Assembly (NCBI GenBank): GCA_900764755.1
Contig: CAAFPE010000001.1
Coordinates: 1 to 64,000 of the forward strand
From: an uncultured Oscillospiraceae bacterium
GTDB lineage: Bacteria > Bacillota > Clostridia > Oscillospirales > Oscillospiraceae
Direction: 5' to 3'
Length of the DNA: 64,000 nucleotides
Shown here: piece by piece, positions 25,783-34,676 of the stretch
How the letters are laid out: every line of letters starts with the position of its first letter
How positions within the stretch are numbered: the first letter of the stretch is position 1
Position numbers and translations under genes: made by a program
The notes under the pieces: generated by a model
Told to the model about the DNA's origin: nothing
The model's database searches: none
Seen by the model: the letters and a program-made list of their open reading frames with translations, nothing else

Positions 25783-26423
25783 TCTTTCGCCTCCGACCAC
25801 CCGCTGACGCCGGGTTCCCACACATTCGCATCCACATCACTGACCCAGTGCTTCCCGTTGTGCGACACCTTTGCCCCCTTGGCGTAGGCGTCATGCGCTC
25901 CAAGCGGCTGGCTCCATTCCGGCCACTCCTCCGCAGGGTCAGCGGCCACAGACCACAGACTTGCCGCCTTGTCCGGCTCCCATCCCGCCTGCGAGGTGTG
26001 CTGCTGTACGCACCGGTACAGCTTCTCTCCATAGCGCCGGTACTGGCCCACTTTGTAGGAGACCCCCGCCTGCCATTCCTCAAACAGATTTTTGTGTTCT
26101 CCGGCAGTCGTCCCGTCGATGCCGCCGGTCTCGGCCAGGGCGACAAAGGCGATCTCTGTCGCCGCCTTGGTTTCATCCAGCATCTTGGTACGGTCGATGT
26201 AGCGGTAATGCTCGCTGATGGCATAGAAGTCGTACTTCGTCCCGTCCTCGTCCTCCGCCGTCAGATAGTGCCGGTCAATGCGGCACCGGTCGGTGATCGT
26301 GTTGTCGTCGTACTCCCGAACCGTGGTCAGGTACTCCCCCTCCTCCAGCTTCGGGCCGCCAATGACTTTCAGGTTTTCACGCATCACGCCGTCGATTTCA
26401 GCGGTTCCGTACACATATTCCAT
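25779..26423 (-). CDS. Phage tail protein with two carbohydrate-binding modules
   Basis: 214 aa. Two CBM5/12-like units are visible in the C-terminal half: ~110-160 (FEEWQAGVSYKVGQYRRYG, then HTSQAGWEPDKAASLWSV) and ~170-210 (AHDAYAKGAKVSHNGKHW, then NVWEPGVSGWSEA). The alternation of aromatic residues is that of chitin/peptidoglycan-glycan binding modules. The start overlaps the end of the DGR reverse transcriptase by 40 nt. It may add host-glycan binding to the diversified fibre; this is inference. Confidence 0.8.
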   Translation of the reverse strand: MEYVYGTAEIDGVMRENLKVIGGPKLEEGEYLTTVREYDDNTITDRCRIDRHYLTAEDEDGTKYDFYAISEHYRYIDRTKMLDETKAATEIAFVALAETGGIDGTTAGEHKNLFEEWQAGVSYKVGQYRRYGEKLYRCVQQHTSQAGWEPDKAASLWSVAADPAEEWPEWSQPLGAHDAYAKGAKVSHNGKHWVSDVDANVWEPGVSGWSEAKE

Positions 26424-27487
26424 CTTGCCTGCTCCTTTCTCGTATGCTCTCTTACCACGAGCTTCAATTTTCGTTGCAGCCCTGTTTCCACATACTTCTC
26501 AAAGAAATGCACATGGTTGCAGTGCTTCATTTGGCCCAGCCGTGACAATAGGCCCTGTGCCAGTTTCGGCCTGATCTTCTGGTGTTTCCGCATGGCCCGG
26601 TAACATTCTGATAGTGACTTTTTCAGCCGCACCATGTTTCGCTTTCGCAGCAAGGAAAACTTATGGCCGAACCGGTATCCCAGCGCCGCCACCGTCCGCT
26701 TTGCCGTCGGATAGAGCTGCCACTTGTTGTTTAGCTTCAACCGGCGGCCTGCAAGCCAGTCCTCGATCATGCCCCGCAGCTTCCGCAGTTTCCTTTTGTT
26801 GCGCCCGAACAGTGTCAGGTTGTCCATGTACCGCATATAGTGGTCACACAGCCCACTGTTCCGTATCATCTGGTCAAGCGGTTGCAGCACCGTGTTGGCA
26901 AACCACTGTGAGAAAAACGCGCCAATCAGGACGCCATACTTCATCAGTCGCTCACACACATCCAGCATCCTCCGGTCTTTGACCAGCCTCCGCAGGCGGG
27001 CCATCACCGTTTCAATGGTCAGGCTGTCGTAAAAATGGTGGATGTCCAGCTCCTCTGCATACTTCGTCCCTTTCGGGTCTGTCCGCATCCATTTCTTGAT
27101 TGCCTTAACGCCGTAATGGATGCCCCGGCCCTTGATGCTTCCGCAGCAGAACTTGTCCATTCCCCGCATCAGCACCGGTTCCAGAACTTGAATGACCGCA
27201 TGGTGAACATACTGGTCAGGCCACAATCTCGGCTCTGATATGTCCCTCCATTTTCCGGCGCTCTTGTCCCAGCGCCGGGCTATTCTCGGTGGGGCCGCAT
27301 CATATCCGTTGACGATGATCTCCCGCAGCTTCTCCACATATCCGTCGATGTCCGCCTCCACCCGCAGCACCGTTTTATTTGGCCTGTGGTGTGGGTGCCA
27401 TTTATGCGTAGCGTTCACCGTGAGGATTGCCAGCCTGAGATTTTCGTCTGAAATCAGTTTTTGGTATAGGTCTTTTGCTCGTTTCAT
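26384..27487 (-). CDS. Reverse transcriptase of a diversity-generating retroelement
   Basis: 367-aa RT that copies the TR RNA with errors at adenines and feeds the cDNA into the VR of the tail fibre gene. RT domains: RIARRWDKSAGKWRDI (~70), KFCCGSIKGRGIHYG (~115), KYAEELDIHHFYDSL with the first catalytic Asp (~145), the DGR-specific VLIGAFFSQWFANTVL with IGxxxSQ (~190), and the active-site turn YMRYMDNLTLFG (~215). The last has YMDN where most RTs have YxDD. The C-terminus is basic. It lies downstream of VR and TR on the same strand. Confidence 0.95.
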   Translation of the reverse strand: MKRAKDLYQKLISDENLRLAILTVNATHKWHPHHRPNKTVLRVEADIDGYVEKLREIIVNGYDAAPPRIARRWDKSAGKWRDISEPRLWPDQYVHHAVIQVLEPVLMRGMDKFCCGSIKGRGIHYGVKAIKKWMRTDPKGTKYAEELDIHHFYDSLTIETVMARLRRLVKDRRMLDVCERLMKYGVLIGAFFSQWFANTVLQPLDQMIRNSGLCDHYMRYMDNLTLFGRNKRKLRKLRGMIEDWLAGRRLKLNNKWQLYPTAKRTVAALGYRFGHKFSLLRKRNMVRLKKSLSECYRAMRKHQKIRPKLAQGLLSRLGQMKHCNHVHFFEKYVETGLQRKLKLVVREHTRKEQARWNMCTEPLKSTA

Positions 27488-28200
27488 ACAGGATGTTTGC
27501 TCCTCCTTTTAGCCTCACGATCTTTCCACCGCTCCCGCCGGTTGCGGGAGTGTACTAAACCGTGTCCTGTTGGCTAATCTGCACCAAGGGGTGCCGAGGA
27601 AGATCACGCCCTCGCCTTTCCCCATCCGAGCAAAGCCCAGCATCAGCGGGTTTGCAAGGAAGAGGAAGAGCAGCGGAGGAAGTAAGCCCTGGCCCGTGGG
27701 CCGGGGCGCACGCTCCGCAGCTTGTGACGACGAGGAATGGAGGTGGGTAGCCAGTCCTAAAAGGACGCGGCAGCCGATGTTCGCGTTGGCGTTCGACACG
27801 GAATTGTAGTTCACATAGAACAACCCGTGGTTCCCGTTCCGGTTATAGTTACCGCCGAAGTGCAGACACGGGTTGGACGCGTTGAAGTTCCAGTTATCCG
27901 ACGAGCCAAAAACCAAGGCACCGACTGCGTGCGCGATCTCCCCCTGTATTTTCACGCCGCGTTTGCGGCGGAAAACCCGTTAAGGTTTCTTATCTTCCGT
28001 CTCTCGTCCGCTTCTTTTCCGCCCGCCCGAAGCCCAGCACGGCGGGTTCGGGCGGGTGAGGACGAGCGACGGCGCGAGTGCGCCTTGCCGCGTTGCGGCG
28101 AGGCAAGCGATGTAAAGTCCGCGAGGACGACGGCCTGCGGGCCGGGGATATGCAGGAGGGAGGGGGCTGCGGCCCCCGTCCCCCTGCACCCCCTCCCCTG
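27488..28200 (-). ncRNA. DGR template region between RT and fibre gene
   Basis: About 700 nt without a real gene. It holds TR (27768-27905), a GC-rich segment to its left, and the space between TR and the fibre stop. A 146-codon open frame through TR (27515-27955) is most likely a by-product of TR being a copy of coding sequence. No gene of Avd type is seen. The region would be transcribed with the RT as template RNA. Confidence 0.65.
27768..27905 (-). repeat. DGR template repeat (TR)
   Basis: 138 bp aligned without gaps to VR at 28220-28357. Thirteen positions differ; at 12 the sense strand of TR has A (VR has T or G), at one it has G. Read in the VR frame, TR carries AAC/CAC codons exactly where VR differs (Asn or His to Tyr, Ser, Gly or Arg), plus one Trp to Leu. 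Confidence 0.96.
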
Positions 28201-28209
28201 TCAGGGGAG
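28193..28209. promoter_or_regulatory. GC hairpin at the end of the variable gene
   Basis: 7-bp stem CTCCCCT (28193-28199) / AGGGGAG (28203-28209) with a three-base loop overlaps the stop codon of the fibre gene, 11 bp beyond VR. DGRs have a GC-rich hairpin/cruciform just downstream of the mutagenic-homing site; this is its likely counterpart. Confidence 0.7.
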
Positions 28210-31200
28210 TTTTTGGAGGCGGCAGCCGATGTACGCGTAGGCGCTCGACACGGAACTGTAGTTCACATAGAACAACCCGTGGTACCCGTTCCGGTAATAG
28301 TAACCGCCGAAGCGCAGACACGGGTTGGACGCGCCGAAGTACAAGTAATCCGACGAGTAGGTGGTCTCGCTGCCCCCCGTCGCCGTGGGGTAGATGCACC
28401 ACTCCAGACCGCTTTTCGTTGCCACCGCAAATGCACTGGGCCACCCGCTCGTGGGTACGCCCACGGCGGTTCCCCCGCTGGTGTCGCTGAATTGATTGGG
28501 GTTCATGATGATGTTCAGCCCCGCACTGTTGTAGTAGCAGCCGTCGCCCCAGTCAAACACATTGTCCCAAAGGCCCTCAATGTTCCGGTACTGCGTGCCC
28601 AGACCGTAACTGTCCCGGCTGTTCTGCGTAGTTCCGGTATGGTACGGCATACTATCCGTATAACCCATGTTTCCGGGGGCGCTGTTGTCTCCGCAGCCTT
28701 TGCCGATGGTCTTTTGGCTGTTCCAGTCTGCAAACTCCACCAGGTACAGCATCCAGATCGTCATGCGGATTTGGATGTCGCTCTGCCAGATGGTGCCGCC
28801 CAGGCCGTGGATACCGCTCCGCGCCGCGCTCCTGGTGATGTCCGCCTTGGGCTTTCCGCCGCTCTGGCTTTTCCAGTTGCTCGTGTGGCAGTGATACCGG
28901 CCAATGTACACGGTGTTCCGCTCGCCCTTTCCGTCCCCGCGGTCTGCGTGGGCCGGGGAGACATGGAAACCCGGTGTCGCCTTGTCCGCGATCTGGAGTT
29001 TCAACCGGCTCCCGCTCTTTGTCCACTTGAACCAGAATTTCGGGATAGCCACCAGCTCGCCCGCTGCGGGGTCGCTTGACCGAACCATCCCGCTCCAGGG
29101 CATCAGGTTATCGAACGGGCTTCCGTACTTGCTTTGTCCGGCCACATAGGGCACAGGGTTCGTGAAGCCTGCCGCCTTATCCGTCCGGCTCCACACCGTT
29201 GTGCTGGTGCCGTCCCACTCCACGCCGTAGATGTTCGGCATCTCCACCTTCACAGAACAGGTCTTTGCACTCGGGGCGGTGTGGTTGGCGTCCGCCGCCA
29301 CATTCACCGTCACTGTGGCGTTTCCGTCCTTAATGGCAGTCACCGTGACCGTGTTCCCGTTCACGCTCACTGCCACCACGCCGCTGGGCGATGCGGTGGC
29401 CGAGACCGCCCCCGTGCTGTTCCTGGTCACAGTGATGCTCTTGCTCTTTGTGGAGGCGTCCAGGGTCATGGAGGTGGGGGAGAGGGCCAGCGTGCCTGCC
29501 GCCTTTTGAATGGCCCACGCCGCATTTTTGGCGGCCACACTTCCATCCTGCCACTGGTAGTTTTCTTTCGGCGTAAATGTCGCGTTGTAGTTGCCCGCGG
29601 CAGTTCCGCTGGTAGTGCCGCCCAGGGTCAGCTTTGTGCTGTCATAGTTGCTCCAGCTCGGGCTTTGTGCCCCGCCGGTATAGGTCAGTGCCCCGGACTG
29701 GCTGGGCACCACTGCGATCTTTGCCCGTTCAATGCGCCATACGGCGGTCTTGGCGGTCGTGCTTCCGTCCTGCCACTGGTAGTTGGCCTTTGGCGTAAAG
29801 GTCGCCTCATAGCTTCCCGCATTGGTTCCGCTGGTGGTTCCGCCCAGGGTCAGCTTTGTGCTTTCGTAGTTGGCCCATGCCGGTGTCTGTGCGCTTCCGG
29901 TATAGGCCAGCGCCCCGGACTGGCTGGGCACCGCCATGATCGTGGCCCGCCCGATTTTCCACACTACGGTTTTTGTCTCGTTGGTGCCGTCTCCCCAGGT
30001 GTACCCCTCCTTCGGGGTAAATGTGGCGTTATACGAACCTGCGTCCGTCCCCTTGGTCACGCCGCCCATGGTCATGGTCTCCGGGTTGTAGCTGTTCCAG
30101 GTCGGGCTTTGCTCGCTGCCGGTGTAGGTCAGTGTTCCGTTCTGGCTGGGCACAGCGTCGATGGTGTGCCCAATTTTTGTGATGGCGTCCAGCGCCGCGT
30201 CCGCAGACTTCTGCGCGTCGATTGCTCTTTGCGCGGCTGCGTCCATGGCCCCCTGCAAGTTTTTCGCCCCCAGCCCCTTGTTGTCGGTATAGCCAATGTC
30301 TGCGGCTTTCGTGCCATGGGGGTTTCCCGCCTTGGTCATGCTGTGGTCGTAGGCGATCTTGCCTCGATCACCGCGGTAGGCCGTACTCTGCGTTTCGCCC
30401 AGGGCCAGGTCGGAGCCGATGGGCGCATAGCTGTGCCCGCTCCACCGGTATGTGATGTTGGTTTCTGCATCCATGTAGACCTTGCCGCTTTCCGGGGTGA
30501 TCTGCTCCCGGTGGGCCGGGTCAGAGTAGAAAGCGCCCTCATGGTAATAGCCCTCCACCACATCATCCACATAGCTGGGGAGCTGCGCCGCCGCGATCTT
30601 CCCGTCGTCGCCAAGTCCTGCTATGCCGTTCGGTGTGTTCACCGGCAGCTGGGCGGCGCTCACCTTGCCGTCCTTGTCCAGCCCCGCTATACCGTTCGGC
30701 GTGTTTACCGGGAGTTGGTCGATTACCACTTTTCTGTCAGTACCCAAATCCGCCTTTTTCTCGAACAGGGCCGCGTGGGCCTCCCGGTCTCCAGCGTGGG
30801 CACCCATAGCCTCGGCGATTGCCTGTCCCATGGTTTCCGCCGTCACCACAGCGACGGCGTCAATTTTGACCGTAAGGTTTCCCTGGTTGGAGAATGCCAG
30901 CAGCCCGTAGAATGTGTACACAAAGTCCGGCATGGCCTCCTTGCTCGGGATTTCAATGCCGATGTCCGTATCCGTCTGGAACAGGGCGATCATTTGATCT
31001 TCTTCCTCGTCCAGTCTCGCCCATACGCCGAACTGGTTTAGGTTGTACCCCACCGCAGCCTGTGCCGTCACTTGCAGTTTGAGCCTCTGGCCCTTTTCTG
31101 CCGGTGTGTTGGACACGATGCTCACCGTCTGCTTTTCGTTCACAAGAGCCGACTGCGCCAGCATGGCGGTCTGCTCCACTCGCCCTTGCCCCGCCGCCGC

Positions 31201-31284
31201 TCTGGTGATATGCAGGTTCTTCCCCTCCACCCACCGGGTCAGCAGGTCGTTTCCGTTGTTCGTGATTACGCCTAACCAGGCCAT
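28201..31284 (-). CDS. DGR-diversified phage tail fibre
   Basis: 1027-aa receptor-binding fibre. The N-terminus (~1-160) is a phage tail-fibre/collar-like domain. Then short collagen-like repeats (QLPVNTPNGIAGL twice, ~200-240), a stalk, three tandem ~70-aa Ig/MBG-like repeats (~405-615, each with YTGS/G and ATFTPK), one Big_2-like domain (LSPTSMTLDASTKSKSITV, ~620-700), and a C-terminal ~300-aa domain of the C-type-lectin/formylglycine-enzyme type. The last 45 residues (VR) contain the variable positions in YYYRNGYHGLFYVNY and nearby. Directly upstream of TR and RT; follows gpI. Confidence 0.92.
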   Translation of the reverse strand: MAWLGVITNNGNDLLTRWVEGKNLHITRAAAGQGRVEQTAMLAQSALVNEKQTVSIVSNTPAEKGQRLKLQVTAQAAVGYNLNQFGVWARLDEEEDQMIALFQTDTDIGIEIPSKEAMPDFVYTFYGLLAFSNQGNLTVKIDAVAVVTAETMGQAIAEAMGAHAGDREAHAALFEKKADLGTDRKVVIDQLPVNTPNGIAGLDKDGKVSAAQLPVNTPNGIAGLGDDGKIAAAQLPSYVDDVVEGYYHEGAFYSDPAHREQITPESGKVYMDAETNITYRWSGHSYAPIGSDLALGETQSTAYRGDRGKIAYDHSMTKAGNPHGTKAADIGYTDNKGLGAKNLQGAMDAAAQRAIDAQKSADAALDAITKIGHTIDAVPSQNGTLTYTGSEQSPTWNSYNPETMTMGGVTKGTDAGSYNATFTPKEGYTWGDGTNETKTVVWKIGRATIMAVPSQSGALAYTGSAQTPAWANYESTKLTLGGTTSGTNAGSYEATFTPKANYQWQDGSTTAKTAVWRIERAKIAVVPSQSGALTYTGGAQSPSWSNYDSTKLTLGGTTSGTAAGNYNATFTPKENYQWQDGSVAAKNAAWAIQKAAGTLALSPTSMTLDASTKSKSITVTRNSTGAVSATASPSGVVAVSVNGNTVTVTAIKDGNATVTVNVAADANHTAPSAKTCSVKVEMPNIYGVEWDGTSTTVWSRTDKAAGFTNPVPYVAGQSKYGSPFDNLMPWSGMVRSSDPAAGELVAIPKFWFKWTKSGSRLKLQIADKATPGFHVSPAHADRGDGKGERNTVYIGRYHCHTSNWKSQSGGKPKADITRSAARSGIHGLGGTIWQSDIQIRMTIWMLYLVEFADWNSQKTIGKGCGDNSAPGNMGYTDSMPYHTGTTQNSRDSYGLGTQYRNIEGLWDNVFDWGDGCYYNSAGLNIIMNPNQFSDTSGGTAVGVPTSGWPSAFAVATKSGLEWCIYPTATGGSETTYSSDYLYFGASNPCLRFGGYYYRNGYHGLFYVNYSSVSSAYAYIGCRLQKLP
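28220..28357 (-). repeat. DGR variable repeat (VR)
   Basis: The last 138 bp before the fibre stop codon region. It aligns gap-free with TR, with 12 of 13 changes at TR adenines (sense). No change creates a stop codon. The invariant 3' end GGCTGCCGC is the expected cDNA-initiation side. Confidence 0.96.
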
Positions 31285-31287
31285 GTT

Positions 31288-31986
31288 TTATCCTCCTGTT
31301 CTCTCGGTTGTCCCGAAGTCGATGATTACCGCTCCTACGCAGGCCGCCAGGGCGTGTGCCGTGGCCGTCCCTGTTTTGGTGTCCGGGCTTGGGTTCACCC
31401 GGATGGTGGTGCAGCCCTCCACGAACTCAGCACCTACATAGGCCGCCATCCCGTAAGCTGTCGCCACGCCGCCCGCATCGTAGTATTCCACCTCCTCCAA
31501 GTGGGAGCTGAACCGCTTTGCCGCCGCAAGCCGCCGCTCGATCTCTCGCAGCGACATGGCCGCGAACTCCTCCCGCTCCTCTACCGTGACGATGTTCACC
31601 CGCAGCCGGAACCTCCCGTGCGTCCCGCCGTACTCAAACCATTCCTCCAGGGTCGAACCCGGATAGATAGCGTCCGCTTGCGCCCGGACTGCGCCCACTG
31701 TGCCCATTGTCCGCCGGATGGTCAATGCTGTTTTAACGATGCGCCGTTTCCGGTCGATGTCGTACCCGGTATCATACCAGTCGATTTTCCAGTTGACTGC
31801 CAGGGCGTCAAGCACCGGCTCCGCCACGCTGTCGATGGCGGTATAGATTTGGCTGCCGTCGATATAGTCCATGGTCTTTTTGTGCAGCGCAGCAGCGGCC
31901 ATGGACAGCGCCTTGACCCACGGCTGTTCCCGCACGATACGCGGCAGGCCGTCTGTGATCTGCGCATCTCTCAGGCTTTTAATCAT
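31288..31986 (-). CDS. Phage tail protein I (gpI family)
   Basis: 232-aa baseplate wedge component of P2-type tails. The N-terminus SLRDAQITDGLPRIVREQPW and DYIDGSQIYTAID match gpI, which joins the baseplate edge to fibres. Helical middle with LTIRRTMGTVGAVRAQADAI. The C-terminus is Gly/Ala-rich. It starts 8 nt inside the gpJ gene and ends four bases before the fibre gene, so translation of J, I and fibre is coupled. Confidence 0.88.
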   Translation of the reverse strand: MIKSLRDAQITDGLPRIVREQPWVKALSMAAAALHKKTMDYIDGSQIYTAIDSVAEPVLDALAVNWKIDWYDTGYDIDRKRRIVKTALTIRRTMGTVGAVRAQADAIYPGSTLEEWFEYGGTHGRFRLRVNIVTVEEREEFAAMSLREIERRLAAAKRFSSHLEEVEYYDAGGVATAYGMAAYVGAEFVEGCTTIRVNPSPDTKTGTATAHALAACVGAVIIDFGTTERTGG

Positions 31987-33136
31987 CCTCCAGCCCTCCG
32001 TAGGTCGCCGTCACACCGGTGCATTTCGGCAGCATCATGGTCTGCACGGCCACATCCGCCGGGGCTGTCAGCTTCACCCGCTTTGCCCCCGCCGCCCGCA
32101 GGCGGGCGATCAGCTCCGTCGGGTTGATGTCCCGCCCAAGTTTCCGCTGCCATGTCTGGAAGTCCTTGACCGCCGCCGTTACCTTGCTCTGGATTTCGCT
32201 TGCGCTTCTCTGGTTGCTCTCTGCAATCCAATAGGTGAACGATATGGTATAGTCCACCTCCTCCGGTGCGAGGCAGCTTACATGGTCGCACAGCGGGCGG
32301 ATGGTCTCGTCGTCCATGTGTTCCGCCATGCCCGCAAGCTCCGTTGTGTTCGGCAGTCGAAGCCCTGTTTCATCCTCGATCACGAAGTAGATGTTCACCT
32401 CGTCCGGTTGCGGGCTTACGATGCGGACATCCGCCACATCCCCGCGCCATTCCCGCGCATAGTATTCATAGGCGTCCCGCGGCCCGGCGCAGCTATAAAC
32501 GCTCGGCGCAAGGTAGATGCGCCTGGTCAGGCTGTCGTCGTCCTCGGTGTCCAGTCCGCCCGTACTCGGTGTTGTGTTGCTCACGCCGGAAATGTACGGA
32601 ATGGGGTCTACCAGTATTTTGATTGCACCCGAAAGGATGCCGCTGCTCTCCGCTCCGGCTTCCTCGGCTTGTACCACAACATCCGCATAGCTCTCGCCCG
32701 CCTTGATCTCGGCGTACTCCAGGCTGTTGAAATACTTCCCGTCCTCGGTTTTCACCCGTGTTCCCGCCGGGATAGCAACAACGACGCTCCTCGGCTCCTC
32801 CAGGCTGAACCGCACAGAGGCCGTGGCCCGTTCCGGCGCTTTCCTGGTCAGCCCCACCAGCGCCGCCAGCGCATCCAAGGCGCTCCCGGTGCTGGTTTTC
32901 AGCATTTCCATTCTGCCCTTTGCGTCCGCATACTGCATGGTCTGATATTCCATCGCGCAGAACGCTTTAATCAGCAGGTTCACTGTGTCGGCGTCCCCGA
33001 TCTCCGGGTCTTTCCCGGTCAGCTCCCGGTAGTATCCGGCGTACAGTTCCCGCATTTGATCTTCCGTCTCCTGCAAGGTCATGTTCTCGATGAAGTTCAG
33101 CTCCGGGCAGTTCTCCAGCTCAATGATATTAGACAA
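31979..33136 (-). CDS. Baseplate assembly protein J (gpJ family)
   Basis: 385-aa baseplate wedge protein of contractile phage tails. Typical features are VVVAIPAGTRVKTEDGKYF (~110-130), VVVQAEEAGAESSGILSGA and the arginine-rich DDDSLTRRIYLAPSVY (~200). It partners with gpW/gp25 and gpI in the wedge. The start overlaps the W gene by 8 nt and the stop overlaps gpI. Confidence 0.93.
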   Translation of the reverse strand: MSNIIELENCPELNFIENMTLQETEDQMRELYAGYYRELTGKDPEIGDADTVNLLIKAFCAMEYQTMQYADAKGRMEMLKTSTGSALDALAALVGLTRKAPERATASVRFSLEEPRSVVVAIPAGTRVKTEDGKYFNSLEYAEIKAGESYADVVVQAEEAGAESSGILSGAIKILVDPIPYISGVSNTTPSTGGLDTEDDDSLTRRIYLAPSVYSCAGPRDAYEYYAREWRGDVADVRIVSPQPDEVNIYFVIEDETGLRLPNTTELAGMAEHMDDETIRPLCDHVSCLAPEEVDYTISFTYWIAESNQRSASEIQSKVTAAVKDFQTWQRKLGRDINPTELIARLRAAGAKRVKLTAPADVAVQTMMLPKCTGVTATYGGLEDD

Positions 33137-33443
33137 TTTCGATCACCACCTTTGGGGTCATAGTTCCGTCCTGCGCCTTTCCGCCCGTCCATTCCACGCG
33201 GGCCACCTTTGCCCGCGGCTCATACCGTTCGGTTTTGCGCACATATTCTGCAACCAGGAGAACTTGCGCATTCTCCTGTGGGCAGTCGATGATGCTGCCG
33301 TCAATTCCAAACTCCCGGTCAAGCGCCTGCTCTCCGGCCACAGTCCCATACAGCACTTGCAGGTTTCGATATACCTCCCGTGCCGTGCTGTCGTCCACCT
33401 TGCCCGGCAGTATCTCGATCACAGCATTTTCCGTGTTCAGCAT
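33129..33443 (-). CDS. Baseplate wedge protein W (gpW/gp25-like)
   Basis: 104 aa. The gp25-like core is visible in IDCPQENAQVLLVAEYVRKT and RVEWTGGKAQDGTMTPKVVI. The family has lysozyme-like topology but no catalytic role and nucleates sheath assembly at the baseplate. It overlaps gpJ downstream. Confidence 0.85.
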   Translation of the reverse strand: MLNTENAVIEILPGKVDDSTAREVYRNLQVLYGTVAGEQALDREFGIDGSIIDCPQENAQVLLVAEYVRKTERYEPRAKVARVEWTGGKAQDGTMTPKVVIEIV

Positions 33444-33453
33444 AGTGCCCTCC

Positions 33454-33846
33454 TTACAGGTATTCTTCGATGGTCAGCGTCACTTTGCACTCCACCATCG
33501 CCCCCCGGTGCAGCACCACGGCCCACTCGTCGCTGATGTCGGTGATTTTGAACGGATACGGCGAAAGGGGCGAGCCGCCGATAATGAACCAGTCCGCCAC
33601 ATCCTGCTCTGCCGCGCGTTGCAGGCGTCGCAGTGTGCTTCTCGGGTTCACCCCGTCCTGTGCCCGAAGCAGCAGGTCATACGAATATTTCCGCAGCTTG
33701 GGCGCAATCCACTGGCTCCTTGCCCTTGCCCCGGTTCGGTTGTGGGTTGCCCACTCGCTCCCGCCCTGTCCTTTCAGGCCGCTCGGTGTCAGGATGCGCC
33801 GGTCGCTCACCGTGAATGACACCCCCATATAGCTCCCCAGCGCCAT
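33454..33846 (-). CDS. Phage tail protein U (gpU family)
   Basis: 130 aa, P2 gpU type: LGSYMGVSFTVSDRRIL, WIAPKLRKYSYDLLLRAQDG, and the end VLHRGAMVECKVTLTIEEYL. In P2 it is essential for tail completion. It lies in the usual P2-like order between gpV and gpW. Confidence 0.85.
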   Translation of the reverse strand: MALGSYMGVSFTVSDRRILTPSGLKGQGGSEWATHNRTGARARSQWIAPKLRKYSYDLLLRAQDGVNPRSTLRRLQRAAEQDVADWFIIGGSPLSPYPFKITDISDEWAVVLHRGAMVECKVTLTIEEYL

Positions 33847-33860
33847 GTGCGATCTCCTCC

Positions 33861-34673
33861 TTACTTTGGCGGTGTGGTCCCGCCGCCCAGGCTGTCCTCG
33901 TGCGTGTGGTTGACAAGGCTTTTCCCTTGTATGACAATATCGCCCGCCGGTGCCTCCGCCTTGATCTCCGGGGCCGACAGGTTGATTTTGGTCGGACTGG
34001 TCACGGTCACATCCCCCGCCTCTGTCACGGTGATTACCGCTCCGTTCAGCGTGATCTTTGCCTCGCCGCCCGACACTTCGACTTCCACGCCCTTTGTCAC
34101 CGTCAGCGTGTACTTTCCTCCGGCGGACACGCTCAGTTCCCCCGCCGCCTCGATGCTCGCAAAGCTCCCGGCCTCGATGCTCACCGATGTTCCCGCCACA
34201 AGGCCGACGCCCGTTTTCGCATTCAGGCTGATGCTGGCCGAGCTGCTTTTAGCCTGGAATTGTCCACCGGCCACCAGGCTGATGGGGCCTTTCGCTTCGT
34301 CGAAGATTTCTCCGTTGCAGGTGCGCCCGGTGCGCTTGTCCACATACTGCGTGTACACGCCCGTATTCTCGTCATACCTGCTGTAAGCCCGCCCTTTTTG
34401 CGAACCGTACTCTTTCCGGTAAAGTCCCTTGAAGCCCTCTGCTGGGCGGTTTGTTTTGTTCCAGACCGTTCCCGTCGTCGTGGCCGCCGCAAGGCCGCTG
34501 CTGGTGTGCGCCACGCTGACGATCTGGCCGATCACCGGCATTTTGTATTCGCCGTTGCTGATGGCATTGATCTTCCGCGTCACGCTTTGCCCCCGGTCAA
34601 AATATGTCACTTCATAGGTGCCCGCCTCATAGTCGATGGCGCTCACGCGCCCCGTGCGGTTCGTGCTTGCCAC
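33861..34673 (-). CDS. Baseplate spike protein V (gpV family)
   Basis: 270 aa. An N-terminal OB-like domain (RTGRVSAIDYEAGTYEVTYF, then MPVIGQIVSVAHTSSGLA) is followed by a repetitive beta-helix with many Val/Thr/Ala steps (~130-245), as in VgrG/gpV membrane-piercing spikes. The end LVNHTHEDSLGGGTTPPK contains the HTH element that binds iron at the tip in gpV. It sits at the centre of the baseplate. Confidence 0.92.
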   Translation of the reverse strand: MASTNRTGRVSAIDYEAGTYEVTYFDRGQSVTRKINAISNGEYKMPVIGQIVSVAHTSSGLAAATTTGTVWNKTNRPAEGFKGLYRKEYGSQKGRAYSRYDENTGVYTQYVDKRTGRTCNGEIFDEAKGPISLVAGGQFQAKSSSASISLNAKTGVGLVAGTSVSIEAGSFASIEAAGELSVSAGGKYTLTVTKGVEVEVSGGEAKITLNGAVITVTEAGDVTVTSPTKINLSAPEIKAEAPAGDIVIQGKSLVNHTHEDSLGGGTTPPK

Positions 34674-34676
34674 CGG

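Noticed and set aside
27515..27955. 146-codon minus-strand ORF across the DGR template repeat
   Set aside because: It exists because TR is a copy of coding sequence; beyond TR its composition is random, and it lacks a good start. Treated as template RNA.
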